Assembly: GCA_958299035.1 (NCBI GenBank)
Contig: CATQJL010000223.1
Span: 75,223,600-75,287,599 of the forward strand
Direction of reading: 5' to 3'
Origin: Cylicocyclus nassatus
Lineage: Eukaryota > Nematoda > Chromadorea > Rhabditida > Strongylidae
DNA length: 64,000 bases
Position 1 is the stretch's first letter; each line of letters starts with the position of its first letter. Below, in pieces: positions 1-11,804 of the stretch. The notes under the pieces are model-generated. The model did not search any database. It was not told the origin of the DNA and saw only the letters and a program-made list of their open reading frames with translations. The translations under genes and the position numbers were made by a program.

Positions 1-3000
1 CGTTTGCAGGTATGTGTCGACGGTAGACAAACAATCGTAGCAATTAGAATTTGCGCGACGACGACTAGACAATCCCTTACAGAGTGAATGCAGTGAAATC
101 GGAAAACGGAGAACCGCAAAGCGTGGATAGAACAGATACGCATTTTCGTTTGTTAACAAAATAGCAAGAGTCATCAATAGAATCTGTGGATGATTTTTTT
201 TTATTCAAAGACAGTAAGACTGTCAAGGTGTACAAACTCCAATCAAATCGTTTGGCAATGCCACTTATTACAGCTGCGTTAATGAATGACACTTTGGTAA
301 CTTATCATTTATAAATCTGTTTGGTGCTTATTGGCATGGTAGACCTGCACGCCGGAGAGCCAAACACACCCGAAAAATCCAAGTGTCTCGTAATCATCTT
401 GCGGCACATGCGCTGCTCTCAAGTTGAGACTTTTACAGTCGGAATCAGGCCGAAATGTTGGCGTAGATTTACCAGTACTAAGGGGCTGCGCTGCACATAT
501 ACACTGTTGGGTGGAGCGAAAAGAAAGAGAAAGCGGACAAAAAGCATTAGACATGACATAAAATCGTGGCTATGCAAATGCGCATCACTCTTATTTGGCC
601 TGATTCAGGTTGGACAGATCGCACAAATTCGTCTATCCATTTAGTTGATTACCAGCAACAGAGAATGTATGCGGCTGGAGAACATATTCTTATGATCAAT
701 GCAGATTTATTCCCGTCCTTCAGCATAACATTTAGCTGAATGAAAACTAGAATTCTTATTGTATTCAAACGAGCACTTACATGCAAATTTGCGCTTTCGA
801 TGCATCAAAGAACGTCAGTACGAACCCTTTATACTGATGGTCAAACAGTTGATTTAATTCATTTTCCTTGCTCTTTTTGAATAACCTTCTTATCAACCTA
901 TTGTCTACTATTTTGTCTGCCATCTCCGCGGTTATGTACTAACATCTGCGCATTTAGATTTAAGAAGGTGAGATCATAAACATTCTTGATTTTTGGAGCA
1001 ATACTATTTTGTTACCAAATTACCTATCAATAATCATTAATTAGCAGTGATAATGAAAGATTTGAAAGCCACGTAAAAAGTTTGAAAGCAAGATTTTTAG
1101 AAAAGGTCAAGCCTTAGATAGTGATTTCAAGCACAAGTGTTCCATTTCAAATTTTTTGATGCATTCTCTTCCATCGCCAACAATACTCTGCGGTGCTCGG
1201 TGTGCCTATTCATTGTACTTACTGATGGCCTGTCATAGGCAAAAGTCTAAAAAGATTTGAAAATCTGACCGTATACATATTTAAATGAGCATGTATCTGA
1301 AGATGAATCTCGCCAAGCTGAGTCGAGCGGTGCCCTTAGAATCAGAACTCGTCCACTCTGAACCAAGATATGGCGATGCGACGCGGACTTTGGCGCAATC
1401 CGATGGAGTTCTTCGATTTTTTGACTAGTTATAAGCGCCAATACAGATGGCTTGATAAGTTTGTAGAAGGTCAAACTGTAGCAATCCGCACATTTTTAGC
1501 CTGCCATTAATGGCTCAATTCATCAAATTGGATTGCAACATCTGCAAAAAACAACGACTATATGTCTGTAGCAATTCCAGTCATATTTCTCCCCTCTCAG
1601 GCTTTCCAACCGCGGTAAAAGAACGCCAGAATGTGCACTTTGATCAATACCTCCTCATAGTCACAAGCATGCAAATTGCTGGAAAGGGAGATCACGAACA
1701 AAAAAATCTTTATATTTCAAAACTTGAACATTTGGATTTTATGCTGCATCTCCGTCTGCAAATACTTCTTCTGACTCCACCATGAACACACTATACAGGA
1801 CGTATCGCATAAGCAGTCATTGTAGCTTTCTCATCGACCCATGATTCCCAGCGGCTAACCAACTTTTCTTCATCATCATCATTCTTTTTCCTTACTTGCC
1901 AACGAACCTCAAACTGAACCTGGAGAATTCAAAAACAACTTTGGTTGATTTTTGATAAATTTTGATGAGAAAAAAAATTCCCGATCTCCAAATTTTGAAA
2001 ATAATTCGTTTGATAAACCACGTAAATTACTTTGATTTTACAAATACAATAGGCACCTTATCCTCCCAAAATTTAGGTAGCCTAAACACGGCGAAGCCTT
2101 AGTACAAGAAGTCTTTACCGTGTTGCACCTTGCAGAACATCACAAAAAAAGCGACCAATTCAAAGCAATGCATCTGAGCTGCTGCCCACATTCGTCAAAG
2201 TAAATGTGCCCTTGTAAACCTAACACTATCTCAGACACTCGTGATCAGGTCCCGCAAGAGTCTTGTCAAGCAGTCAATATTCTTTTGGCCCCTCTCCAAG
2301 TTTCTTCAGTCCGCACCACCCTACTATGCACCCCACAGGATACTCAACTTTTGTACATTTTTGTGTTTTGCAGACCTGCGTTTTGTTGGCTTCGGGTTCC
2401 TGACAGATTGCTCCTCCTCCACTTCCTCCTCCCCACCCCTCCCCTATTTTTTACCCTTAGGTCTTTTACTTGAAAACTTTGCAGCACCAAACTTTTCTCG
2501 TATTCTCACACTTCTTAGATGCGATTCAGTCTCCTTTGAGTGCCCCCAAGCCTCTGTTCTTACGCGTATAAAGTCTGATTACAGTCTTATTTTGCCTACA
2601 GTTCTTCAGATTCAGGCAACTTGACTTGCCTTCTGCAGCTTCATGGTTCTACGTTACGTCTGCGATTTGTTAGATGATTGGCTGAAATCTGTTGTTTTTT
2701 GATCTCTTCCGCAATGCTATGAGCGAGAAAAGCACAAACTCTGCGAAGGGCATGTTTTCAAGCCAACACTTCGGATTGATTACACTTGAGGCAGACTGTA
2801 ATTGACAAAGTTTCTCATTTCTACATTTCTACATTTTCTACATTCAGCATTTTGAGAAAATCTTCAAACGCTCTTGAACATTTACATATGCTGAAGTTTC
2901 TCTGATCTAAGTGGTCTTTTACACTCGCAAAATTTACACCCAGCCATGCGCTTATATCCTTTGACCGTTTCCAGCCAGAGCCCCTCCCAACATTGAACTG

Positions 3001-4234
3001 TTGCCTTGAATTAGACTACTCTTATTTCTTCACTGAAGTAAATCAGCAAGAGTTGCATACCTTCAATATCCAAGTTTCCTAATGTGAAATTTTCATATTC
3101 AAACACTGGCTCTTTCTCTTCACTAAATCTTTTTGAAAGCGTGCATAAATTCTCATCGAGTTTCAAAAATTATTATAAGGGCTCGTAGGAGCTTTATAAG
3201 GTGTCCAAAGCTTTGAATGAGTCCAAAATAATCCACAATCTGATCACTCTCTAACTCTCAGCAGACTACTGATCATCTATGAGGAGACCAGCTGCACACT
3301 CAAGCAAGTCTCCGTTGCTTACAGGCCAGGTATCTCAATAAACTACAATTACGATCGCAGTAACTTCGCTTCACATTACTCTTGAAATTCGGAAAAGTTT
3401 GTGGAAAAAACCCAAACGCTCCAAAATATAGTTCTTTTTGTCAGGTTCTTTCGTTAGAACCTACGCGCCTTTTGTTTCCAAATCTTGACGAGTTTCGAGC
3501 AAATCGCATAATCACGCTGTTAGCATTCTGAAAAGGCATCCATATCAGATAGTAAATATTTGAAGGTGCAGGCAGTGCTGAGATGTCAACTGGATTATAT
3601 CAAAGATTTCCAAAAATTATTGAACTTTATAAACACCCTTCCTCAAAAGAAAAGTCAGACCTTTTAAGAAGTCGCTCGTGGTGTTTCATAGCGCGATGTC
3701 ATGATAAACACATCGCCTATTTCCCACGTTATATGGGGCGGAGCTTTGCCGACGTTCGCCAACGTGCGCGTGGCAGCTCTTGATACCAAGAGAATATAAA
3801 GCTAATGCTTTGAAATGGAGGTTTCACAAGTTTCCAACTTGTTAAAATGTCTGCAGAGCTCACTATACGCATGAGAATCGCTTATAACCATAAAAGCCAG
3901 CAAAACATTTACTAATGACGTCATATTTTGCACGCTGCATGGGGTAGAGTCGTCGGTGTAAAAAGTATGAAAATAGGCGAGAGTGCAAAATTTCAAAGAG
4001 ACCCTCACAAACAACCATTGTCGTTTGTTGATCCCCCCCCCCCCCGCCGCCCCCCTGCGCCTAGAGTACCAGTCCTGAAGCGCTATTTCGCTGCGCTTTG
4101 GCTGGCTGTGCGCATGGGGTAAGATGTGTTCAAAAGTCAGAACTTTCAAAGTTCTGTCCTTAAAACTTTCCAAAAATATAGCATAAATCCCTTTCAAGCA
4201 CGCATAATCTCATGTAGAAAGCACTAATAGTAGT
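1..4234. other. Unassigned non-coding stretch
   Basis: I recognise no gene here. Open frames reach 107 codons (plus strand 321-644), but none has a recognisable motif or convincing splice sites. The stretch contains pyrimidine-rich tracts (about 2400-2465) and a C-run at 4033-4045. AT-rich composition and scattered poly-A/T suit intron or intergenic DNA. A short plus-strand frame at about 1282-1428 is open, but I cannot tie it to any family. Confidence 0.5.
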
Positions 4235-4279
4235 AAGTTAGTCTCCAGTCTTTATCTTCCAAAGACTGGAGACTAACTT
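4235..4279. repeat. Perfect 19-bp inverted repeat (hairpin)
   Basis: Arms 4235-4253 and 4261-4279 are exact reverse complements separated by a 7-nt loop (4254-4260, atcttcc). The arm core reads gttagtctccagtcttt. No T-run follows, and the flanks show no target duplication or longer terminal repeats. It could be a tiny foldback remnant, a structured RNA or an arrest site. Its function is unknown. Confidence 0.85.
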
Positions 4280-5475
4280 CTATCTTACATTCCTTAGGTG
4301 ACTCTCAAATAGCTACAGACCACATGCTGCATTATCATCACAATCCTCGCTAGAAGTTTTTTTTGGAAGTCCACCAGTTGCTTGCCCGCAGTCCAGCCCG
4401 TTTCCATCGTGCCAGTACCTTCCTCTCTGCCCCCTTTCCTTAGCCTTCTCCCGCTCCCTACCTCTCCTCCCCCTTTAACCTCTACATTTCATCTACTTTG
4501 TACAAAACACCGTGATCTTTGTTACGTTTATGTTGTGTTATGTGTGCGGTTTTTCACCCTCAAGAGTTTTGAGCAGATCCTGCCTCCCCCCCCCCCTTCC
4601 CCTTCCCCCCGCAACCCTTTTCTCCATTACTTTCCTTCTCCGACGAAGAACAAAGGAGAAATAGATTAGAAATGAACTTATTGAATGTTTTCAAGCGTTT
4701 TTTCGCAAAAAACCTACTTTATTTTCATTTTCTTCGAGTTCCCCACATACGTCTCTATTTTCGATTCAGTCCTACCTTTTTGGTTTTCTTTTACTAGAGC
4801 CTTTAATCGCAAGCGTTACCATAGAATTGATTCATCGAAGATATTTCTATATTACTTATCAAATTTCAACTCTTTACAAGTATCACACAGAATTTGCTGG
4901 TTATAATGCAGGCTTCTTCAATCTGCCAACAGCCAAAGTCATCCCGCGGTCTGCCTGTGGTGAAGTTCCCAAGTCTTCGAGGAAAATCGGACATGTCATT
5001 GTTGACAAATCTAACCCGTTTTATCCTCAAAATCCAGAAAGCACAATCTCAGGCGCCCCTTTTCCTCTCCTCAAATTCTTCTTGAGAATGCTTACGATTT
5101 AGCTTCCAATCATAAAATTCTCTCTGCTAAAACTCTGTTTTCAACGTCTTCCCTCCTTTGAAGCCTTTTTAGCCTGTCCCACTCTTTTTATTGTTACAAT
5201 TCGGCACAATATCCCACTATTCTGGGCTCACAGTATGAAATGTTGAACAGTTAATAGAAATATGTCTGTCTGTGTATGACAAGGTGCAAAGATTAGCACT
5301 TCCAAGGTCTTAGACCTCAAAATGGTTTTTTTGATCTTTCAGATATTGTGCTGCTGACATCTTTCTATGACAGCAGAGGTCAAAATTAGGACAAATTTCC
5401 AATTTAGCTCTCAACTCATTAATCGGAAAACTTACGTTACCTTTCTGTTACTCAATATGATATGTTGATATATGC

Positions 5476-5478
<3 letters not shown>
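4280..5478. other. Unassigned non-coding stretch
   Basis: Pyrimidine-rich runs occur at 4405-4490 and 4575-4630, with 11 C at 4586-4596. An open frame at 4827-5102 has no recognisable motif. I see no RNA gene. Confidence 0.5.

Positions 5479-5522
<44 letters not shown>
5479..5522. repeat. (TA)n microsatellite
   Basis: About 22 uninterrupted TA dinucleotides lie directly beside the left end of the MITE that starts at 5523. TA is the target of Tc1/mariner elements, so the tract may be where the element landed or may have expanded afterwards. Confidence 0.95.
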
Positions 5523-5525
<3 letters not shown>

Positions 5526-6200
5526 GGTGTCCCAAAATAATGTGCACACTGTTTGATTTTGAATAACTCTTTTATTATGAGGTCTTTTGAGAAGCGGTAA
5601 GCGCCATTTTGTAGAGCTGGCTTCAACTTAGATTTGCAGTATAGAGCGAATCACCGACCGCTCTTCATTACTGTAGGATTACGGTAGAAACTTCAAAGAG
5701 GGTTTTGGGCCATGAAAGACCATATTTTGCCTTAAAAAGGAATCAAAACAGCCTAAAAACTTTTACACTAGGCCAAATAGAGCTGCTGATTCTAACTGTA
5801 AATTGCCAACTTATTATGATGCTTCATTGAAGAGTTATGCCGGGTAAGAGGTAGCGGCCATTTTCTCAATGCTCCTAAAAAGTGCGGTCAGACCGTTTAG
5901 AAAGCTTCGCAATCTTGAGAATAGTTGAGTATTGAATTCAGCGTCTCTAAAAACCCTATTACACAAGTTTTCACATGTTTTTAAAAATTTTGAAACGGCA
6001 GCTTTTTTCACCGTGACACCATATATTCCAAGTTTCTACCGTAATCCTACAGTAATGAAGAGCGGTCGGTGATTCGCTCTATACTGCAAATCTAAGTTGA
6101 AGCCAGCTCTACAAAATGGCGCTTACCGCTTCTCGAAAGACCTCATAATAAAAGAGTTATCTAAAATCAAACAGTGTGCACATTATTTTGGGACACCCTG
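5523..6200. mobile_element. TA-flanked MITE with 171-bp inverted repeats (Tc1/mariner type)
   Basis: The 678-bp element is flanked by TA on both sides and begins cagggtgtcccaaaataatg. Its right end is the reverse complement. The inverted arms run 5523-5693 and 6030-6200 and are nearly identical, each ending at the shared block ggtagaaactt. No transposase frame is present, so it is non-autonomous. The internal arm sequence (gagctggcttcaacttag) also appears in the elements at 46281 and 56304, whose outer ends differ. Confidence 0.9.
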
Positions 6201-6444
6201 TATATATATATATGTGCCTGTATATATCTCTGCCCGCAATTCGGAAGATTCGGCTGATAGTCAGCAACTCCGCTGCCTCGTGAACTTTTCGTTATATTTT
6301 ACTTTTTATTTAATGCAGAAATGTGAAAATTTGCAGACAATTTGCCATCTTGCACGGATCAAATTTATAAGCTGCGCAGAAAGAAGAGGACATATCTTCG
6401 GCTTTGCCAGTTCATTTTGACTCAACATTCTAAGCAAGGTATAC

Positions 6445-6985
6445 TAAGCAAACTGCAAAAAATTAATAAATCGATAGAGGCAATTGATAGGTCCTAAACA
6501 AAATGACTTATTGAAATACGCCCACCCCATACACTATGTCTGCCAAAATTGGCTTGGTTCGTCGACTTATTCTATCTTTGTTGTGAAAACATAAAAAATT
6601 GCCTAAGCAAAACTGCAACAAATCAATAAATCGATGAGAGCAATCCGTGTGTATCGAAGGAAAGGAATCTAAACCAAATTAAAACTATTTAACATACTTT
6701 GCCCTATGCATTATGTGTGCCAAATTTGGTTTAGATTCCTTTACTCATTCTGTCCTTTACGGGCGAACATAAAAAAAAATTCTTAAGCAAAAATTATGCA
6801 AAATCAATAAATCGATAGAGGCAACCGTGTGTCTTGAACAAAATGGCTTTTTAACACACGCCCACCCTATACATTATGTATGCTGAATTTGGTCTAAATT
6901 TTATTACTCTTTCTATCCTTTTTAGGCGAAGATACAAGAAGTGGCTAAGCCAAATATTATATAAGAATAGATACTTTTGGGAAAT
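6445..6985. repeat. Tandem repeat, unit about 160-180 bp, 3+ copies
   Basis: Units start at 6445, 6604, 6784 and, diverged, 6946. Each opens with taagcaaa, followed by atcaataaatcgatagaggc, then a segment containing gcccacccta-like and catta(t/c)gt motifs. Spacings are 159, 180 and 162 bp. The fourth unit decays after about 40 bp. This is a small satellite-like array with no coding potential. Confidence 0.75.
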
Positions 6986-7099
6986 CATGGCGATCTGTCC
7001 AAAACGCACTTATTCTTCAGTTATCAAGGCAAGGTACAGTCAAATGGAAACCATCATCGTTTTTTTAAGGCGAAAAGGAAAACTTAGTTTACCTACATT

Positions 7100-8591
7100 T
7101 TTTTGTTTGTATAATGCAGAGAGTAACGTATGCGTGGGACCATTGTTTTTTCCTATATAAAGACCGATTTTCGATTTTAGGACCAGAACTTTGACAACAT
7201 TTGAAACTTTTTGACTTTTAGAGAACCAAACTTGGTGCGAGGGCCCAGATGCCATTTCGGGAGATTGCTTCGCTCTATTAATAAGTAGTACTTAAAGATC
7301 AGTATATATTTTTGAATAATAAGAGGAATTTCCAAATTTTTTGGACACACCTCCTAAGCAAGCGAGTAGGGAGAACGCGGAGGCAGTTTGGTACCACGAA
7401 AAGCGTGCCCGATTAGAGCGCCAAAACAAACGTACTCATCAATGAGCGTGTTAGGCCACGGTGGGTACGAATAAGCCGGTGAGCGAGGGGCGCTCGTGGG
7501 TGCAAAACCTTGTACCCGTCTCTGTCTGCTGTACTTTGAGCTGCGTCGATTAATTACGCAATGGGACACCTGACATTTTGCCAGGATGGCTGGCCTGCTG
7601 AATGCTTGTAATTTGCAATTGGGACTGTTCATAAAGACGAACAAACGCTTTGAAATGTATTTAATGTAGAATTTCTTCTCTTTCCAGCTGCTGCATTACC
7701 AGTGTGATTTGTTGAGAGAGTGCTTATTGTTGGATTATCACTGGATTTTATAACCCTTCGTTTTTAACAGCCCAACTTTTGCTGATTTCCAAAATTTTTA
7801 TTTGAAAATTTTGGAGAAGTTTCAATAGCCAGCTAGGGCAAACTTTTGCCTAGCTGAAGCAATTTTCCCTTTTTTCAGCTACTGTTTTGGAGTCTTGCTA
7901 ATTAACTTTCCAAAAGTCTTGAGTTTTCGAAAAACCTCAACTCACATAATCAGATGTTGTCTCTGATGTATATGCTTGTAATGCAAGCATTGTAATTAAA
8001 GCGTTTCATTCCAAAATTTTATTTCAAAGTTTTAAAATGTCTTGATGAAATCATATTCCCGTAATTTGGAAACATAGCGCGTCCTCCTTACAATCAGAAG
8101 GGCTTGAAAAATTATTATTGTCTAAGGATTGTTTCATGCAACAGTCGATTGGCCACCGCTGCAGCAGTCCATTGGCTGCAGCGATTGCAGTATGAAACAA
8201 CTCTCAGCTCATCAATAAACTAGGCAAATCCCTATCGACTGCCTGCGAAATCACACTTATGAAGCATGTCAAAATGTGGAAAATGTTCGATGCCGAAAGA
8301 GCATAACATTCTTTAAGCAGGTAGGCATCGCAGCAGAGCAATTTTTTCCAGTTCATGTAATTGTGCTTAGAAGCAGATAGCTTCCCGGATAGAGTCTTGA
8401 GACCTAGAATTGCTGAATGTGTGGACTCTATCCTTCCAATTCATCAACTGTAGCGCTTTACACTTTAAAGACATAAGTATCCTGGCGTAAGTACCATGCA
8501 GATATAAAAAAAAGCAATTCACCGCAAGTACATCATGTCATTCTCTGAGAAAACGTCAGTGTTTATCAAGTTGGTACAGGTAGTTTTAACC
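7100..8591. other. Unassigned stretch with short inverted repeats
   Basis: No gene was recognised. A minus-strand frame at 7354-7644 lies in a GC-richer block that may be an old repeat. Around 8134-8200 a small imperfect palindrome is bounded by gtttcat and atgaaac. The remainder is AT-rich. Confidence 0.45.
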
Positions 8592-8595
8592 TTAA

Positions 8596-9012
8596 AGGCA
8601 GTGTCTCACCAAAATTTAGTTGCCGAGATTTTTGCATTTTGCAAGCCTGTCGGACCCTGTCTAGCACTGTATGGTCTCAAAATCGCATGAAGTTCCCAAA
8701 AACCCGGTTTCCTGGAGACCCCGCAGAAGCGACGTGGACGAGTTGTACCTTCCAACTTCAGGCTCAGCCACAGTGGCAGCAACAGAGGGGAGGTGGATGC
8801 CAAGTGGAGGGACATGTTCAAACGCGTAAGGGTGGAGACCGAAGGAGTCGTACGCGCGTACCAGCTCGCTCTCCGCGTACCACTTTGAGCGAATTTTTCT
8901 CAGCGTGGAGGGGGTCAAATTGAGTGGGAGTTGTTGCAGTGGCCTATTTAGAGGTCCCTATAATAGAATATGTGAAGATCCGCGCAACCTCAACTTCAGT
9001 GAGACACTGCCT
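8596..9012. mobile_element. MITE flanked by TTAA
   Basis: The termini are inverted: aggcagtgtctca at 8596 and its reverse complement ending at 9012. Both ends are bordered by TTAA (8592-8595 and 9013-9016). The 417-bp interior has no transposase. The 4-bp TTAA suggests piggyBac-like mobilisation; a 3-bp TAA-type (Harbinger) duplication is an alternative reading of the same bases. Confidence 0.75.
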
Positions 9013-9365
9013 TTAAGAGACGAATTTTGACGAATACGAAATTATACCTTGAGGTAAATTCCACCTTGAGGTAGCTACGTAACTTATATTGCAGTAGGGT
9101 TCATTTTAATCTCACGATTGCAGCCGAAGCAGTTAGGAAAGTATGTGCCATAAACTCATACATTCTTCAAATCTCAGACCCTTAGAACGCACGAGCGGCG
9201 GATTTTCAGTAAATGCAGAACTTTGGGGCAGTCGTAATGCCACCTACCCGCGCCCTTTCATACAATAACACTAGGATACACTAAGCGAGCAGAGATCCTC
9301 AATTCAATTCGACCGGAGACATTAAGTTAACTGCAATTGCCTTTTACTTGGCTAGCTAACCCATA

Positions 9366-9567
9366 GGCCCCGGGCAGACTTCACGCGATTTGATCGTCGC
9401 GACTGAATCGCGACGAGACAACTGTTACAACATCATTCCATGCCGATCTACTTGCATTCGGTTGTGATACTTTTCCAGCCCGAAATTTTTGAATGTGAAA
9501 TGAAAATGAATGGAAATCTTGGCGATTATATCGCGACGATTATGTCGCGCGAAGTCTGTCCGGGGCC
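9366..9567. mobile_element. Short palindromic MITE, GGCCCCGG family
   Basis: The left end reads ggccccgggcagacttcacg. The right end is the reverse complement of ggccccggacagacttcg. Both sides are flanked by ata. Repeated cgcgac/gtcgcg blocks give strong self-complementarity. Related copies lie at 21628-21866 and from 30371. The 3-bp flanking duplication (TAA at the other copies) fits the PIF/Harbinger group. It has no coding capacity. Confidence 0.75.
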
Positions 9568-10723
9568 ATAGAAAGTGTGGAAGTCGCCCGCAGTAGTGAT
9601 TAGGGGTCGTCGACTCCCAGTGTCTGAAACGGCACATTGGTCCCATGACGGCAATCGAAAGTTTTGAATTTGTTCAATTTAGTATTTGATTGTTTACTGA
9701 AGTAAGACCCAAAATCAAATTATAGAGTCCTAACGTATGCAAGGACATGTTGGGACATGACACTTCCAGTCTTGACATGTGGAAGTTGACTTTACGTATA
9801 GTTCGTCTCAATGGTATAGGCAGACGTTAGTTTAATCGCGTGTTCGCAACAGTTGCGGTATGTGCTACGTGCGCGCTGCACCCGCGCGCCGGGGAGATGG
9901 CAGAAAATGAGAAGAGAAGGACAAATCGTGACGGAACTGCAGCAAACCGCAGACCTGACGTTAGATATTGGCAGTGCGAACGGGCATTTTGTCAGTCTCG
10001 GCCTGATCCACAGTGCAGACTGTAGTATTTACGATTGCGATTTATAGAATTTCCGTAAAAAACCGCCTTGGGATAAATTACAAAAAACGAGATTGATATG
10101 TCTTTTAAGAGTGAGCTGTGATTACCTAGTGGTTCTCTTCGACTTTCTCTTCCGCTCCTTCAGCGGCGCAACATACGCAAAGCGAGCATTGCGTGCGAAC
10201 GGCCTTAAAATGTTTATACCAACAGAACGAAAGTGGAAAAGGGAGATTAACTATAAGGAAGTTTGCACACCGCGAGAGTTATGGCATGCCCTGAATGAGC
10301 GTCACTGTACATCATGCAAGCTGAGATAGAATCAACCTTGAGGTGCTTTGATAAATACGAAACAGCCTTAAGATTGTACCTTGAGGTATAAACTACCTCA
10401 AGGTTCACTTTACCCTTAGGTAGCAATGATGATTACGGCCACTGAATGAACTTTGCGGATTTGTCAAAAATTTGGTGTAAATCTAAGATGAGTGCTTTTG
10501 TTGCCAGAAAATTGTATCAAACTACTTTCGAAACTCAATTGAACATCGTCTTTACCCCTTTTGTCTGAAAATCGCCAAGGTACAAAATTGTAATCAAACC
10601 TCAATGGCGAAAATGGGAGAACAATCGACGCTATATATCTGCACCTTAACCTTTAACCTGGGCTAGTAACTAAGTTAAGGAGAGCCGGAGAAATCGCACC
10701 TCTTTACCATTCCCGCTCCCCCA
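9568..10723. other. Unassigned stretch with accttgaggt palindromes
   Basis: Open frames at 9853-10047 and 10093-10329 have no recognisable motif. The decamer accttgaggt recurs in both orientations at about 9046-9076 and 10333-10410, bracketing this stretch and the MITE at 9366. They could be the worn ends of a ~1.4-kb element, but no target duplication was found. Confidence 0.4.
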
Positions 10724-11165
10724 CTTGTTAGCAATCCGTAGGATCATCTGAGCACTACGAATTTTCCGCTCCCACTTGCTAGCGTTCTCTAGAGTCATCT
10801 GGGCGCTACGATCTGCCCACATTAGCTAGCGATCCGTAAGGTCCTCAGGCCATATTATCTGCCCTACCTACCTGCTAGCGGCTGTAAGGAACCTGGGCAC
10901 TACAAATTATCTGCCCCCAGTTGCTAGCGATTCGTAAGGTCATCTGTGCTCTACAAATTATCTGCCTCTGCCCTCGCTTGTTAGCGACCTGTAGAGTCAC
11001 CTGGGCTCTACTGTCATTTGCCTCTGCTCCACTTGCTTTTGCTCCGTAAGTTCACTTGGGCTTTACGAATTATCTGCGTCCCCCTCCCCCTCTTGCTAGC
11101 CATCTGTAGGGTCACCTAAGCACTATAAATCATCTGCCCTTTCTTGCTAGCCCTATCCGTAAGCC
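10724..11165. repeat. Minisatellite, unit about 47-60 bp, nine copies
   Basis: Copies start near 10724, 10775, 10824, 10871, 10921, 10977, 11032, 11092 and 11143. The consensus opens cttgctagcgatccgtaagg, continues with catctgggcactac, and ends with an aattatctgcc block. Unit lengths vary by about 13 bp and copies are well diverged, so the array is old. One further unit-like fragment lies at about 11600. Confidence 0.85.
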
Positions 11166-11356
11166 CCGAAAAAAGCTAATTTGAATTTTTAAAATTTTTT
11201 AATGATTATTTTGATTATTTACGAGTAAAAACGAGTCCTCTGCACATTTTTGTAACATAATTAAGTAATTTTTAAAGATTTCTGCGACCCATTCTCGTGG
11301 GGGGGGGGTGCCCCTCGCCTCCCCCCCCCACCCTCTTGACATACACACACGCCAGG
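11165..11356 (-). mobile_element. Truncated copy of the CAGTGGCGTA hAT-type MITE
   Basis: Read on the minus strand, this block matches the 5' half of the MITE at 56928-57242: a G/C homopolymer zone, then cgagaatgggtcgc, then an AT-rich body. The inner half is missing. A 10-G run (11299-11308) faces a 9-C run (11321-11329) and could form a hairpin. The outer terminus is degraded. Confidence 0.5.
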
Positions 11357-11778
11357 GTGTACTGGTAAGGTCGCTATTTGCAGAAAAAGCATGGTAACTG
11401 AAGAAATTCTTTTATAATCTCGCATGGTTGTCGGAGAGGTTTCAAAATAGCAGGGTTTTCTGAATGATTTGTGAAGTTTATCGCTTCCTGAGCAGTTTTT
11501 GAAATGCTTTCTACAAAAATAATTTCGGAAAAGGAGCAGGAAATTTATGTAGAGGTATTGGTAGTCACTAGTAGACGTAATATTGTATATAACTCGGTCT
11601 ACTTGCTAGCGACCCGTAGTGTCGCTAGTTTTTAAATTGTAGGAAACGACTTGGTAAAAAGTCTTTAAACTTGTCATATCGTTTGTTTGATCGCGCTAAA
11701 GGATGTAGAAATCCAATGCATACTTTTCGGTGGACAATAGTTTACAATGCTTCAGCTTTCCATATTACCAAATCATTA

Positions 11779-11788
11779 TTTTTTGCAG
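11779..11788 (+). promoter_or_regulatory. Probable spliced-leader acceptor
   Basis: The tract attttttgcag ends at 11788, only 16 nt before the ATG at 11805, with no in-frame exon upstream. In nematodes such an acceptor close to a start codon commonly marks spliced-leader trans-splicing. Transcript evidence would be needed for proof. Confidence 0.5.
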
Positions 11789-11804
11789 TAAAACATAATT
11801 AGCT

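Noticed and set aside
321..644. 107-codon plus-strand open frame
   Set aside because: It overlaps an open frame on the other strand, has no motif, and its composition is like the surrounding non-coding DNA.
5479..5522. TA run as a promoter or origin
   Set aside because: It is a plain microsatellite next to a TA-targeting element.
6445..6985. Regularly spaced repeats as a CRISPR array
   Set aside because: Units are 160-180 bp and repeat along most of their length. The window is eukaryotic, and there are no unique spacers.
9046..9076. gaggtag text as a let-7-type microRNA
   Set aside because: Only the seed-like heptamer matches. The rest of the mature sequence and a precursor hairpin are absent.
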